Position numbers and translations under genes: made by a program. 64,000 nucleotides of DNA from Hyphomicrobiales bacterium (lineage in GTDB: Bacteria > Pseudomonadota > Alphaproteobacteria > Rhizobiales > Aestuariivirgaceae), in NCBI GenBank assembly GCA_025363755.1, contig JANYLQ010000037.1, positions 1 through 64,000 on the forward strand, written 5' to 3'. Below are positions 1 to 10,061 of this stretch, in pieces. Each line of letters starts with the position of its first letter. Position 1 is the stretch's first letter. The notes beneath the pieces are model-generated. The model was not told the DNA's origin. It made no database searches and worked only from the letters and a program-made list of their open reading frames with translations.

Positions 1-9
1 ATATTTGTC

Positions 10-1239
10 TTGAATGGTTTGCGCGGAAGCAGTTATGGATTTCTATGGGGGCTTCAACGCTCAGAGGCCGTTATTAAAATTTTTCGTGGTTTCGTGCAGA
101 CATACTTGCTTTTTGTGACTTTTCTAGTTTTTACCCATTGGTCGGTTTATTATTCTAGGGTTACTTTGATTTTACAGTTTTCTGTTTGCGGGGGGTTCAT
201 TCTACTACTGCGCTCGTGTCAACTTTCTCTCCTGCAGTCAGCAACGGTGAACAGATATTTGGTTTCTAACCGAGCAGTGCTTGTTGGGGACGAAGATGAA
301 ATTGAGATCGCACTAAACGATTGGCGCAGAAGAAAAGAAAACATTCTTGTATTAAAGCAGTTTTCTCTTTCCAAACTTCAACTCGCAACAGAAAAACCTG
401 AGGATGACCTTCATACATTTGCTGAGGATCTTGTTCTGCTGTGCAGAAACTTAAAACCGGATCGTATTGTAGTTTTTTTACCTGTGGAGAAGCGAAAAAT
501 CATAAATTTCCTTTCTCAAAGGTTTGCTGAGCTTCCTGTAAGCATACTAATATCAACTAAATCGCTGGCCACAGCAGAAAGTAAAGTTTCAACTCACACA
601 ATTGGTGGTTTGGGCATGCTCAGGATTGTGCGTAAACCCTTGACAGTCACAGATAGGATTATGAAAAGATCTTTTGATCTTTTTATTGCAAGTTTTATGT
701 TCGTTATTTTACTTCCCTTTTTTCTTGTTATAGGTTTTGCGATAAAAATAGACTCTCCGGGTTCCGTTTTCTTTGTTCAACGCAGAAGAGGGTTTAACCA
801 AGATGAGTTTAGAATATTCAAGTTTCGAACAATGATTTCCAACTCTTCGGGTGAGGGTTTTCGGCAAACAGCAAAAGATGATTGTCGCGTTACACGCTTT
901 GGAAGTTGGCTCAGGCGTTGGAACATCGATGAACTTCCGCAGCTTTTAAATGTTATCCTCGGGGAAATGTCTTTGGTCGGACCGCGGCCTCATGCCGTAG
1001 AGCACGATGATATGTATTATTCTCACATAGCAATTTACGCGCGTCGGCATAATATGAAGCCTGGTATTACGGGCCTTGCGCAAGCGCGGGGGTTTAGGGG
1101 AGCGACTGAAACCGTGCAACAGATGCAGGATCGAGTGGATCAAGACATGACCTACATACAAAATTGGTCGTTGCTTCTTGATTTTAAAATATTGCTGATG
1201 ACGGTATTTTCCGCGCGGGCCTATCGAAATGCATTTTGA
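10..1239 (+). CDS. Exopolysaccharide biosynthesis sugar transferase (undecaprenyl-phosphate sugar phosphotransferase, WcaJ/ExoY-like C-terminal domain); may extend upstream of the window
   Basis: C-terminal bacterial sugar transferase motifs: KRSFDLFIASF, FRTM, RRWNIDELPQLLNVILGEMSLVGPRP, KPGITGLAQ. Confidence 0.85.
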   Translation: MNGLRGSSYGFLWGLQRSEAVIKIFRGFVQTYLLFVTFLVFTHWSVYYSRVTLILQFSVCGGFILLLRSCQLSLLQSATVNRYLVSNRAVLVGDEDEIEIALNDWRRRKENILVLKQFSLSKLQLATEKPEDDLHTFAEDLVLLCRNLKPDRIVVFLPVEKRKIINFLSQRFAELPVSILISTKSLATAESKVSTHTIGGLGMLRIVRKPLTVTDRIMKRSFDLFIASFMFVILLPFFLVIGFAIKIDSPGSVFFVQRRRGFNQDEFRIFKFRTMISNSSGEGFRQTAKDDCRVTRFGSWLRRWNIDELPQLLNVILGEMSLVGPRPHAVEHDDMYYSHIAIYARRHNMKPGITGLAQARGFRGATETVQQMQDRVDQDMTYIQNWSLLLDFKILLMTVFSARAYRNAF

Positions 1240-1582
1240 TTTGGTTTACGTTTATAAGTTAGATCATTCCCGACCCGGTTTGAAATTATATGAAGGCGAG
1301 CTGGCCTGATAGATCTTAGATTTGGTCTCGATACTTGGGATTGTGTCGGCCATGTTGATCATCTCAACTGCGGAAATATTTGGAATAATTGATACTACAG
1401 CTTGAGCGGTGACAACTAGGCATGCAATTAAGAAATTATCTACAATTCTCCGTTGGTTTGGAATGAATTTGTTTGTCCAGATGTCAGCGACGGTTATTGA
1501 CGGTATTCGCAATTATGCAAATTGGAAAGATACAAAAATCAATATCATAGACCTGCAATTGATAATCGAGTTGGATTGAGGG

Positions 1583-2323
1583 TCATGGCTTCGTGGCGTT
1601 TAAAGCAACTTCAATTTGGCTGCGAAAGTGCATAAGCATTTCTGCTAGTTGTTTTTTTTTCGATTGGAAACGTACAGAAGGCAGTGGGATTGAAATTGCG
1701 AAGATGTTTCCGGTTCCAGTTTGGAATGCGGCACCGATCGCGCTGATGCCTTCCATGTGCTCGTCATTGTCTTCGGCAAAACCATTATTTCGTGCAACTT
1801 GGATTTCGTTGAGCAATAGATTAAAGTTTGCAGGCTTAATTTGACTGGTAGAACGCAGTCTGCTCACCACATCGTCATCTGACATGAATGAAAGTGCCGC
1901 CTTGCCATTTGCAGTGTTGTGCAGCGGAAAGATTTCGCCAACCGAAGAAATCGTGCGCAGCCGGTGGCTGCCTGAGACTTGATCAACAAACACCAAATGA
2001 TCACCCTTAAGCTCCGCGAGGTCGACGGTTTCGCCCGTGCTCTGCGATAGCTCTTTGAGATAGGGGTGAGCGATTTCAACGACGTCAACACGCTGCGCCA
2101 AAGCAATGGCGTGGAGGCCCAGACCAATGCGAATGCTGCGATGGGTGCCGTTGGTTTGAAGTAATCCTTCAGTGACCAGTGCGTTGACAATACGCTGCAC
2201 CGTAGAACGAGGCAGGGCCAGTTCTGTTGCTATTTCACCAAGGCTCAAACCCGCATTGGAAGTGCCGCAAACCCTTAATATGGCTGCTGCTCTTGATACG
2301 ACTTGAATACCGAGTTTGCGCAT
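1583..2323 (-). CDS. IclR-family transcriptional regulator
   Basis: N-terminal HTH (LSLGEIATELALPRSTVQRIVNALVTEGLL) and IclR effector domain (NTANGKAALSFM); divergent from the cyclase gene. Confidence 0.9.
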   Translation of the reverse strand: MRKLGIQVVSRAAAILRVCGTSNAGLSLGEIATELALPRSTVQRIVNALVTEGLLQTNGTHRSIRIGLGLHAIALAQRVDVVEIAHPYLKELSQSTGETVDLAELKGDHLVFVDQVSGSHRLRTISSVGEIFPLHNTANGKAALSFMSDDDVVSRLRSTSQIKPANFNLLLNEIQVARNNGFAEDNDEHMEGISAIGAAFQTGTGNIFAISIPLPSVRFQSKKKQLAEMLMHFRSQIEVALNATKP

Positions 2324-2432
2324 AGTTGCCTCATATAGTGTATCGTAATGCAGTGCAAGTTTTACATATTGACAAGTGTTTTGGCATTATCGTACCGTAT
2401 TGCAAAACAATAACTATGGGAGGATCAGTAAA

Positions 2433-3269
2433 ATGGTCAAAGTGCGTGGCATCGAATTTCAGGCAAATCTTGATAATGCGATGGGGCTTGAGTTTACCAA
2501 CCTTTCACATCGATGGGGGTTTCAATGTCCGAACTGGCCGTATTTTCCGGATGTGAAAATCGAGCGTATTCACTACATGGCCAAATCTGGTGTGTTGTCG
2601 CAACGCATCACAACGTCGATGCATTCAACAACGCATATCGATGCGCCAGCCCATGTGGTGCAAGGAACGCCGTTCATCGACGAAGTGCCACTGCCGCATT
2701 TCTTTGGCTCGGGCATTGTGGTTCCATTGCCGAAGAAAAAGTGGGAATCGATCACGGCTGATGATTTGGAAAAGGCCTGTGGCAAGGCCATTCGCCCGAA
2801 TGATGTGTTAATTCTGAATACCGGCTGGCACAAAGTTTATGAGGACGGCGATTACTTCGCATATTGCCCGGGCTTTGTGCCGTCTGCTGGACAGTGGATG
2901 GTTGATCATCAGGTCAAAGTGGTTGGCCATGATACACAAGCCAATGATCATCCACTGGCCACGGCGATTGGTCCGCAGCGCAACGGCCCTTTGTTGCCTC
3001 ATCTCGAAAAAGAATATTTCGAATGGTCGGGCGGTCATGATTGGGCCAAGGATTTTCCAGATTGGGAGCCTGTGCACCAAATTCTTTTTAAGAATGGCAT
3101 TCTTGGAATTGAAAATGTGGGTGGTGATTTAGATTCCGTAACGGGCAAGCGCTGCACTTTCGCGTTCTTCCCTTGGAATTGGGACAGGGGAGATGGCTGC
3201 ATCATCCGCCTTGTCGCGATTACTGATCCTTCGCAAAATTATCGCATTGAGCGTGGAGATCACTTCTGA
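2433..3269 (+). CDS. Cyclase family protein (kynurenine formamidase-like); start moved to ATG 2433 behind an RBS-like GGGAGGA
   Basis: Motif HSTTHIDAPAHVVQG (metal-binding HxTHxDxPxH-like) and NDVLILNTGW. Confidence 0.8.
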   Translation: MVKVRGIEFQANLDNAMGLEFTNLSHRWGFQCPNWPYFPDVKIERIHYMAKSGVLSQRITTSMHSTTHIDAPAHVVQGTPFIDEVPLPHFFGSGIVVPLPKKKWESITADDLEKACGKAIRPNDVLILNTGWHKVYEDGDYFAYCPGFVPSAGQWMVDHQVKVVGHDTQANDHPLATAIGPQRNGPLLPHLEKEYFEWSGGHDWAKDFPDWEPVHQILFKNGILGIENVGGDLDSVTGKRCTFAFFPWNWDRGDGCIIRLVAITDPSQNYRIERGDHF

Positions 3270-3619
3270 TGCTGGTCAAACGATTTGCAGATGCGCAAAA
3301 ATACGAAGCTCCCAACCATCGCGGTGTAGTGGGTTTACGGCTGCAGGGCTTTGAAGAAGGCGGGCCTAAAAATCAGTGGGTGGGTTATTCGCAATTTCTG
3401 CCCGGTGGTGGTGCGGGTCCCGATTCTACACCGTTCGAAAAAGTGTATGTGGTGCTTGAAGGTGAGATGACCGTGCTGATCGACGGCACTGAAACCGTTC
3501 TCTGCGTGATGGATAGCTGCACCATTCAACCAGGTGAGGTGCGCGAGATTATCAATCGCTCGAATTCAGTTTGCAAAATGCTGGTTGTCATTCCTTATCT
3601 TATGGGAGTTAAACCATGA
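3269..3619 (+). CDS. Cupin-domain protein
   Basis: Small beta-barrel pattern PGGGAGPDSTPFEKVYVVLEGEMTVLIDG...; coupled to neighbouring genes by overlap. Confidence 0.75.
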   Translation: MLVKRFADAQKYEAPNHRGVVGLRLQGFEEGGPKNQWVGYSQFLPGGGAGPDSTPFEKVYVVLEGEMTVLIDGTETVLCVMDSCTIQPGEVREIINRSNSVCKMLVVIPYLMGVKP

Positions 3620-4410
3620 GCGATGATTGGTTGAAAAATCCGCTTTCGCTTTTCGATGTAAAAGGCAAAGTTGCCGTCATCACTGGGGCGTCTGGTGCAT
3701 TTGGTGCATTGGCTGCAAAGGTTATGGCGGGGGCGGGTTGCAAGCTGGTGCTGAGCGCGGGCAAGAAAGCAGAACTCGCGGCGATAGCTTCTGAATGTGG
3801 TGGAAAAGTTGAAACCGTAAATATTCGGCCTTCTACTGAAGCAAACTGCAATACGATTATTGATAAAGCCGTTGAACGCTTTGGTCGCGTCGACATTCTT
3901 ATCGTTGCTTCAGGCAAAAACGATGTTTCCAAAATAGCCGACATGTCTCCCGAACGTTTTCTGGATGTGATGGATGCCAATGTTACGCAAAGTTGGTTGA
4001 TGGCTAAGGCCGCAACGGCTCAAATGTTGAAGCAGGGTGAAAGCGGAAAAATTATTCTAATGTCATCGGCGCGCGGTCTGCTCGGCCACCCTGCTGGTTA
4101 CACCGCTTATTGCGCGTCAAAAGCCGCCATCGACGGCATGACAAAGGCGTTGGGTTGTGAACTTGGCCCCACGGGCATTACCGTCAATGCAATTGCGCCG
4201 ACGGTGTTTCGTTCGCCGCTGACAGCATGGATGTTTGCTGATGATGATAAGGCAAAAGCGACGCGCGCAGGTTTTTTGGCCCGCGTTCCAAAAGGCCGCT
4301 TGGGCGAGCCTTCTGATTTGGCGGGGCCGCTGCTATTTCTCACTTCGCAAGCTTCTGATTTTTATACGGGCCATGTGCTGTACGCCGATGGCGGCTACAC
4401 GGCGGGCTAA
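3616..4410 (+). CDS. SDR-family oxidoreductase
   Basis: TGASGAFG cofactor motif, YTAYCASKAAIDG catalytic YxxxK, overlap with upstream cupin gene. Confidence 0.88.
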   Translation: MSDDWLKNPLSLFDVKGKVAVITGASGAFGALAAKVMAGAGCKLVLSAGKKAELAAIASECGGKVETVNIRPSTEANCNTIIDKAVERFGRVDILIVASGKNDVSKIADMSPERFLDVMDANVTQSWLMAKAATAQMLKQGESGKIILMSSARGLLGHPAGYTAYCASKAAIDGMTKALGCELGPTGITVNAIAPTVFRSPLTAWMFADDDKAKATRAGFLARVPKGRLGEPSDLAGPLLFLTSQASDFYTGHVLYADGGYTAG

Positions 4411-4422
4411 ATAATGCTAGGT

Positions 4423-5412
4423 TCACCCCTCCAGCAAATTGCCACGGTCATGCATGAAGGGTCCAAACTGCCATTTCACAGAAGCTTCATGGCGGGCCAC
4501 AACGCGGCTGAGGTTTTCGAGATTGGCGCGAAGGTGCGTGATGAACTTGCGGTTGACCGGATCAATAGCGGATTGTCGGCGATAGATCATGCCGATCATA
4601 CGCTCTGGCTGCGGAATGTTGAGTGGCAAAATTGCAACGCGGTTGTCTTGCTCCAGCGAACGGATAACCGACAAAGGCATGATGGCCAAAGCTTTCGTGG
4701 CTGCCAAATAATTCAACACCGAATGCAGGGAGCCTCCGGCATAGCGGATCGCCAGCTCACTTATACCCAAGGTGAGCAGGATATTTGTCAAATCCAACAT
4801 CAAGGGCGAGCCGGGCAGAGGGGCCACCCAAGGGTAAGCCAGAAAATCTGCCTTGGTCAGTTTCTTTTTCCCCAGCAACGGGTGAACAGCACTGCAGGCC
4901 ACAACGTTGCGCGCTGGGATCAAAGGTTCAAATACCAGTTCCGCGCTGATCTCTTGAGTGCCTGCAGGCGTAACTGCGAGATCAATTTCGCCCGCTGTCA
5001 ACGCATTGATCAAATCGCCATAGTGGCCATAGGATTGGTCAAAATGAATGCCCGGCTCTTTCAGTTGAAATCCGGCAATGACGCTGGATACGATGGCGTC
5101 CATAAAGAAAGGCACGCCACCAACCCGCATACGGCCCGATCCGCCGCCGCGAAAACTGGCAACAGTCTCGGTGGCTTTGCGCGATGCCGCGAGAATTGTT
5201 TTACCGTGAATGGCCAACTGGCGGCCCAGAGCCGTGGGCTGAAGCGGTCGTTTGCCTGCCACAAACAATCGCTCACCAATACGCTTTTCCAACATCGAAA
5301 GCGTGCGCGACACAGCAGGCTGCGATTGCCCAATCAGGGCCGCACCTTCGGTGACCCCACCAGCTTCAACAACAGCGGCCAATTGCAAAAGATGTCGCTC
5401 ATCAATTTTCAT
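4423..5412 (-). CDS. LysR-family transcriptional regulator
   Basis: N-terminal HTH LLQLAAVVEAGGVTEGAALIGQSQPAVSRTLSMLEKRIGERLF; divergent from the 5532 operon. Confidence 0.9.
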   Translation of the reverse strand: MKIDERHLLQLAAVVEAGGVTEGAALIGQSQPAVSRTLSMLEKRIGERLFVAGKRPLQPTALGRQLAIHGKTILAASRKATETVASFRGGGSGRMRVGGVPFFMDAIVSSVIAGFQLKEPGIHFDQSYGHYGDLINALTAGEIDLAVTPAGTQEISAELVFEPLIPARNVVACSAVHPLLGKKKLTKADFLAYPWVAPLPGSPLMLDLTNILLTLGISELAIRYAGGSLHSVLNYLAATKALAIMPLSVIRSLEQDNRVAILPLNIPQPERMIGMIYRRQSAIDPVNRKFITHLRANLENLSRVVARHEASVKWQFGPFMHDRGNLLEG

Positions 5413-5531
5413 AACAATATGGTATATTCAATGTGCGTATATTTATCAACAGCGGCATATTTTAGGTCTAGCTTGGTTCCAAACAATAAGGTGCGCATGA
5501 CGTACCGTGACAACAAAAGGGAGGACACCGC

Positions 5532-6494
5532 ATGGCACTGATCAGTGGCTATCATCATCTGACTATGAGCACAGATGGTGCTCAGGAAGATTTCGATTTT
5601 TTCGCAAAAGACTTAGGATTGCATTCAGTCAAACGTACGGTTTTGTTTGATGGCGTGTTGCCAGTGTACCATCTTTATTATGGTTCTAAGAATGGTGATG
5701 CCTCAACTATTTTTACAACCTTTCCATTTCGCAAGCCGGGTGTGTTTGGCAGACGGGGTACGAACCAGTCAAAAATTATTCAGGCGGCTATTCCTGTTGG
5801 TGCTGCTGAGTTTTGGGTGAACCGTCTTAACGAGCGTGGTGTTAAGGCTGCAAAAACCAGTCGCTTTGGTATGGCGCGTGTCGCCCTTGAGCACCCATGT
5901 GGTATTCCATTTGAGCTTGTCGAAAATCCCGGTGACACACGCGAAGTCATTACCAATGACAAACAGGGCATTGGCAAGGAGCATGGTATTAAGGGCATTT
6001 ATGGTGTTGCTATTTCAGTGGCCGACCGCACTGCCATGGATGATTTTTTCACTATTGCAATTCCCATGAAGAAACTTGCAGACAACCACGAGGGCCTGGC
6101 ATTTGCGGTTCCGGAAAATCACGGCCTTCATTCCGTTGTTGAAGTTTTGCATGAGCCCGAAAGACCACAAGGCACTTGGACTTTGTCGGGTGGCACTATC
6201 CATCATATCGCGTTGAATACGGGAAATGAAGAAAACCAGTTAAAGCTTAGGGCACATATTGAAGGCTTGGGCTTTACTGATATTTCCGAGCAGAAAGATC
6301 GCAATTATTTCAAGAGCTGCTATGTGCGCTCCCCCGGTGGGGCTCTGTTTGAAATTGCGTGGACCGTGCCTGAAGGTTGGGCCAAGGATGAAGCACCGGG
6401 GTCAATTGGCAAAACACTGGTGTTCCCGCCGTGGTTTGAAGATCGCCGCGCCGAAATGGTGGCAGGTTTGGAGCCAGCGAACTTCGATACATGA
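5532..6494 (+). CDS. Ring-cleaving dioxygenase, VOC/glyoxalase superfamily (MhqO/MhqA-like)
   Basis: MALISGYHHLTMSTDGAQEDFDFFAKDLGLHSVKRTVLFD plus second VOC half (TIHHIALNTGN, SPGGALFEIAW). Confidence 0.82.
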   Translation: MALISGYHHLTMSTDGAQEDFDFFAKDLGLHSVKRTVLFDGVLPVYHLYYGSKNGDASTIFTTFPFRKPGVFGRRGTNQSKIIQAAIPVGAAEFWVNRLNERGVKAAKTSRFGMARVALEHPCGIPFELVENPGDTREVITNDKQGIGKEHGIKGIYGVAISVADRTAMDDFFTIAIPMKKLADNHEGLAFAVPENHGLHSVVEVLHEPERPQGTWTLSGGTIHHIALNTGNEENQLKLRAHIEGLGFTDISEQKDRNYFKSCYVRSPGGALFEIAWTVPEGWAKDEAPGSIGKTLVFPPWFEDRRAEMVAGLEPANFDT

Positions 6495-7129
6495 CCCAAA
6501 ACACCACACCGTTGTTCTTGGGCGATGCGTTGCAAAGCGCTGCGGTTGTGTGTGTGGTCACGCATGGACGTGGCCAGTCTCCTGAGGCGATGGCAGAGCA
6601 TATTGTCAGCCGCTTGAATACGCGCGGCGTAAGTTATGTTTTGCCTCGGGCAGCTGTGGGCAGTTGGTATGATGCCCGTGCAATCGATCCACTGACCGAT
6701 AAAACACGCAATCAGCTTGCGGGGTCATTGGAGCAATTAAAGCAAGCCGCCGCGATGGCTAGCGCTGGTGTTCCTGTGATTATGGTGGGTTTCAGCCAAG
6801 GGGCCTGTCTTACGCTTGAATATGCGTTCCATTTTGGCCCATGGCGCGGCGCAATGTTTAGTTTGACGGGATGTCGTGTCGGCGTTCCGGCCGACGAGCG
6901 GTCAAACCATCAACTTGCTGGACTACCCGTCTATTTAAGTGGTGCCGACCAAGATCCTTGGATTCCACTTCCTGCATTTGCATCAGCGGCTCTTGAACTT
7001 GGGGCAGCACAAGCGCGGTTGCGCACTGATGTCTTCCCCGGTCGCGCCCACGAGGTGAGTGATTGTGAAATTTCTGTTCTTCAATCCGCTTTGGATGAGC
7101 TTGTCTCTGGCAAAGAGGTGCAGTGGTGA
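6491..7129 (+). CDS. Alpha/beta hydrolase (carboxylesterase/phospholipase, MhqD-like)
   Basis: Nucleophile motif GFSQGACLTLEYA, late GADQDPWIP and GRAHEV; ATGA overlap with upstream gene. Confidence 0.78.
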   Translation: MTQNTTPLFLGDALQSAAVVCVVTHGRGQSPEAMAEHIVSRLNTRGVSYVLPRAAVGSWYDARAIDPLTDKTRNQLAGSLEQLKQAAAMASAGVPVIMVGFSQGACLTLEYAFHFGPWRGAMFSLTGCRVGVPADERSNHQLAGLPVYLSGADQDPWIPLPAFASAALELGAAQARLRTDVFPGRAHEVSDCEISVLQSALDELVSGKEVQW

Positions 7130-8027
7130 AAGTTGCTGTTATCGGTGCTGGGTTGATGGGACATGGTTTGGCGCTAGTGTTGCTGAAGGCGGCCATGAAG
7201 TTCGTATTACGGACACTTTTGCAGATTCATTGCTCACAGTTAAATCGCGCATTACCAACACATTGAAATCATTAGAACGAAACGTTTCTGTAGTCGACCG
7301 CGTTGAAACTGTTGCAATGCTCGAAGATGCAGTTGCCGAAGCCGATTTTATCATCGAAGCTGCACCTGAAAAAGTTGAATTAAAACAACAGCTTTTTGCG
7401 CAAATTGAAAGCGCTGCACGAAGTGATGCTATTCTGGCTACCAACACATCCGTGATTCCAATCACGCAAATTATGGTGCGCGTAAAAACCAAACATCGCG
7501 CCATTGGCACCCACTGGTGGAACCCGCCGTATCTCGTGCCGTTGGTGGAAGTCATTCAAACCGCTGACACTTCTCCTGACGTAATAGAAACCACCATGGC
7601 TCTCATGCGCCAACTTGGAAAAGTTCCGGTGCACGTTAAAAAAGATGTGCCTGGGTTTGTTGGCAACCGCATGCAGCATGCTTTGTGGCGCGAGGCTATT
7701 TCACTGGTTGAAAATGGCGTGTGTGATGCTGAGACGGTAGACCTTGTGGTGAAAAGCAGTTTTGGTCGCAGGCTTGCCGTGTTAGGGCCACTCGAAAATG
7801 CTGATCTTGTAGGCACAGACCTTACACTCGACATTCACAATGCGGTTCTCGGCTATCTTGAGGATACGCATGAGCCCAGCCCTTATTTGAAAGGACTTGT
7901 GCGCGAAGGAAATCTCGGCTTCAAAACTAACCAAGGTTTTAAGTCGTGGACAAACGAGAAGAAGGACGCTTTGCGCGAACTTGTTCTCCAACATTTAAAG
8001 ACAATGAAAAATTTGCTTGGAAATTAG
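7126..8027 (+). pseudogene. 3-hydroxyacyl-CoA dehydrogenase family protein with an apparent 1-nt deletion near 7179-7182
   Basis: Frame 1 from GTG 7126 gives VKVAVIGAGLMGHGLALV (Rossmann GxGxMG); homology continues in another frame as AEGGHEVRITDTF...GTHWWNPPYLVPLVEV. The listed ORF start at 7059 is in the wrong frame for the N-terminus. Confidence 0.75.
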
Positions 8028-8038
8028 GGAGAAAAATA

Positions 8039-9298
8039 ATGTCTAAAAAAATAGTTCTTAATCGCCGTTCAATTCTCAGAGCCGGAGCAGGGATTGTGGC
8101 TGCGCCCGCTTTTTTGCGCCGCGCTTATGCTGCCGACACATTCAAAGTCGGGCTTGTAAGCCCTCTGACTGGCCCGCTGGCCGGCTTTGGTGAGGCGCAG
8201 GATTGGGTGATAGCAGGTTTGAAAGATGCAATGGCTAAGCTTCCTGTGCCGATTGAAATTATTGCAAAGGACTCGCAGTCAAATCCAAACCGCGCCGCTG
8301 AAGTTGCAACCGAGTTGATTGAAAAAGACGGCGTAAAATTATTACTTGGCAAGGACACGCCAGACACAACTAATCCGGTGGCAGATCAGGCAGAGCTTAA
8401 TGGTGTTCCTTGCATTACTAATAATTGCCCATGGCAGCCCTATTTCTTTGGCCGAAATGGCAACCCTGCGACGGGCTTTAAATGGACCTATCATTATTTC
8501 TGGGGCCTTGAAGACGTGATCGCAAATTTTGTCGGCATTTGGGATCAATCGGGTGCGGCCAAAAAAGTGGGTGGTTTGTTCCCGAACGATGCTGATGGCA
8601 ACGCATGGGGCGATAAAGAACATGGTTTGCCAGGCCCGCTCAAAGCTGCGGGTTATGACTTGGTTGATCCAGGTCGTTATCAGCCGTTGAACAATGATTT
8701 CTCCTCGCAAATTGCGGCTTTTAAAGCAGCAGGTGTTGAAATTGTAACGGGCGTGATGATCCCGCCTGATTTTGCAACTTTCTGGGCGCAAGCAGCTCAA
8801 CAGGGCTTTAAGCCAAAGGTTGTGACCATCGGTAAAGCGTTGCTGTTTCCTGCCTCGGTTCAAGCGTTGGGCGATCGTGGTGACGGTTTGACATCTGAAA
8901 TCTGGTGGTCGCCTAACCATCCGTTCAAGTCGAGCCTGACTGGCCAATCTGCCAAAGAATTGGCTGATGCTTATACAGCAGCGTCGGGCAAGCCTTGGAC
9001 ACAGCCGCTTGGTTTTGCGCATTCAATTTTTGAAGTTGCATTTGATGTGATCAAACGCACAAAAGATTTGAACGACCCAGAGTCGATTTTGGCAGCTATT
9101 ACCGAAACTGATCTACAAACGATCACCGGGCCTATCAGCTGGAAGGCCGGGCCAAATGTTCCGGTGAAGAATGTGTGCAAGACCCCTCTCGTGGGCGGTC
9201 AATGGACGAAGGGTGATAAAGGTTATGATCTGACGATCACAACAAATGTTCAGCAAGCTTCGATTCCGGTGGCTGGCAAAGTGAGGTTGCTCAACTGA
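8039..9298 (+). CDS. ABC transporter substrate-binding protein, branched-chain amino acid/aromatic type, Tat-type signal peptide
   Basis: MSKKIVLNRRSILRAGAGIVAAPAFLRRAYAA signal; FKVGLVSPLTGPLAGFGEAQ Leu/Ile/Val-binding fold. Confidence 0.88.
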   Translation: MSKKIVLNRRSILRAGAGIVAAPAFLRRAYAADTFKVGLVSPLTGPLAGFGEAQDWVIAGLKDAMAKLPVPIEIIAKDSQSNPNRAAEVATELIEKDGVKLLLGKDTPDTTNPVADQAELNGVPCITNNCPWQPYFFGRNGNPATGFKWTYHYFWGLEDVIANFVGIWDQSGAAKKVGGLFPNDADGNAWGDKEHGLPGPLKAAGYDLVDPGRYQPLNNDFSSQIAAFKAAGVEIVTGVMIPPDFATFWAQAAQQGFKPKVVTIGKALLFPASVQALGDRGDGLTSEIWWSPNHPFKSSLTGQSAKELADAYTAASGKPWTQPLGFAHSIFEVAFDVIKRTKDLNDPESILAAITETDLQTITGPISWKAGPNVPVKNVCKTPLVGGQWTKGDKGYDLTITTNVQQASIPVAGKVRLLN

Positions 9299-9309
9299 TC
9301 AAAAGTGAG

Positions 9310-9331
9310 GAGGGCGGTTTACCCCGCCCTC
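9310..9331 (+). terminator. GC-rich hairpin between substrate-binding protein gene and livG-like gene (possible attenuator or mRNA stability element)
   Basis: GAGGGCGG ... CCGCCCTC perfect 8-bp stem; no strong T tract. Confidence 0.5.
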
Positions 9332-9341
9332 TGCCATTTAC

Positions 9342-10061
9342 ATGTCCTTCTTGTCCCTCGAGAAACTGAATAAGCGTTATGGCGCGTTGGTGGTGACTGA
9401 CGCGGTGAGCTTTAGTGTGGCCGAGGGAGAGATTGTGGGCATACTCGGGCCTAATGGTGCTGGCAAAACGACACTCTTCAATTTGATTGCGGGTACAGTG
9501 CGTCCTGACTCCGGACGTGTGTTATTTAAAGGTGACGACATATCAAAAAATGATGCGGCCTTGCGGTGTAAGCGCGGAATTTCTCTTTCGTTTCAAGTGC
9601 CGCATCCTTTTAACGGCATGACGGTTTTTGAAAATATTTTGGTGGGAGCAACATTCGGGCGTGCCACGGCTGATCCTGAAACTCATGCACTTCAGGTAAT
9701 GGAACTCACTGGCATGAAAACCAAAGCCAATCAGCTGGCAGGCTCCATCACTTTGCTGGAGCGCAAGCGGCTTGAACTAGCACGCGCTTTGGCAACTGCA
9801 CCCGAATTGTTGTTGCTCGATGAAATCGCAGGTGGCCTGACAGAACGTGAATGCCAATCATTGCTTTCAGCTATTCGCGATGTGCATTCATCCGGCGTTA
9901 CGATTATCTGGATTGAACATGTTGTCCACGCGCTTCTCTCAGTGGCCCAACGGCTTGTCGTTTTAAATTTTGGCAAGTTGATTGCCGATGGCAATCCCGA
10001 AGCTGTGATGAACAGCCGTGATGTGAAGAGCGTTTATCTGGGCGAGGATGCGCATGTCTGA
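9342..10061 (+). CDS. livG: Branched-chain amino acid-type ABC transporter ATPase (LivG-like)
   Basis: GPNGAGKTTLFNLIAG Walker A, LLLLDEIAGGL Walker B. Confidence 0.88.
   Translation: MSFLSLEKLNKRYGALVVTDAVSFSVAEGEIVGILGPNGAGKTTLFNLIAGTVRPDSGRVLFKGDDISKNDAALRCKRGISLSFQVPHPFNGMTVFENILVGATFGRATADPETHALQVMELTGMKTKANQLAGSITLLERKRLELARALATAPELLLLDEIAGGLTERECQSLLSAIRDVHSSGVTIIWIEHVVHALLSVAQRLVVLNFGKLIADGNPEAVMNSRDVKSVYLGEDAHV

Noticed and set aside
1264-1512. 82-aa minus-strand ORF after the sugar transferase gene
   Set aside because: No domain, no clear RBS; could not be supported as a gene.
4414-5541. 375-aa plus-strand ORF
   Set aside because: Antisense shadow of the LysR gene; low-complexity implausible protein, no RBS.
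8342-9022. 226-aa minus-strand ORF
   Set aside because: Antisense of the substrate-binding protein gene, no recognisable domain.
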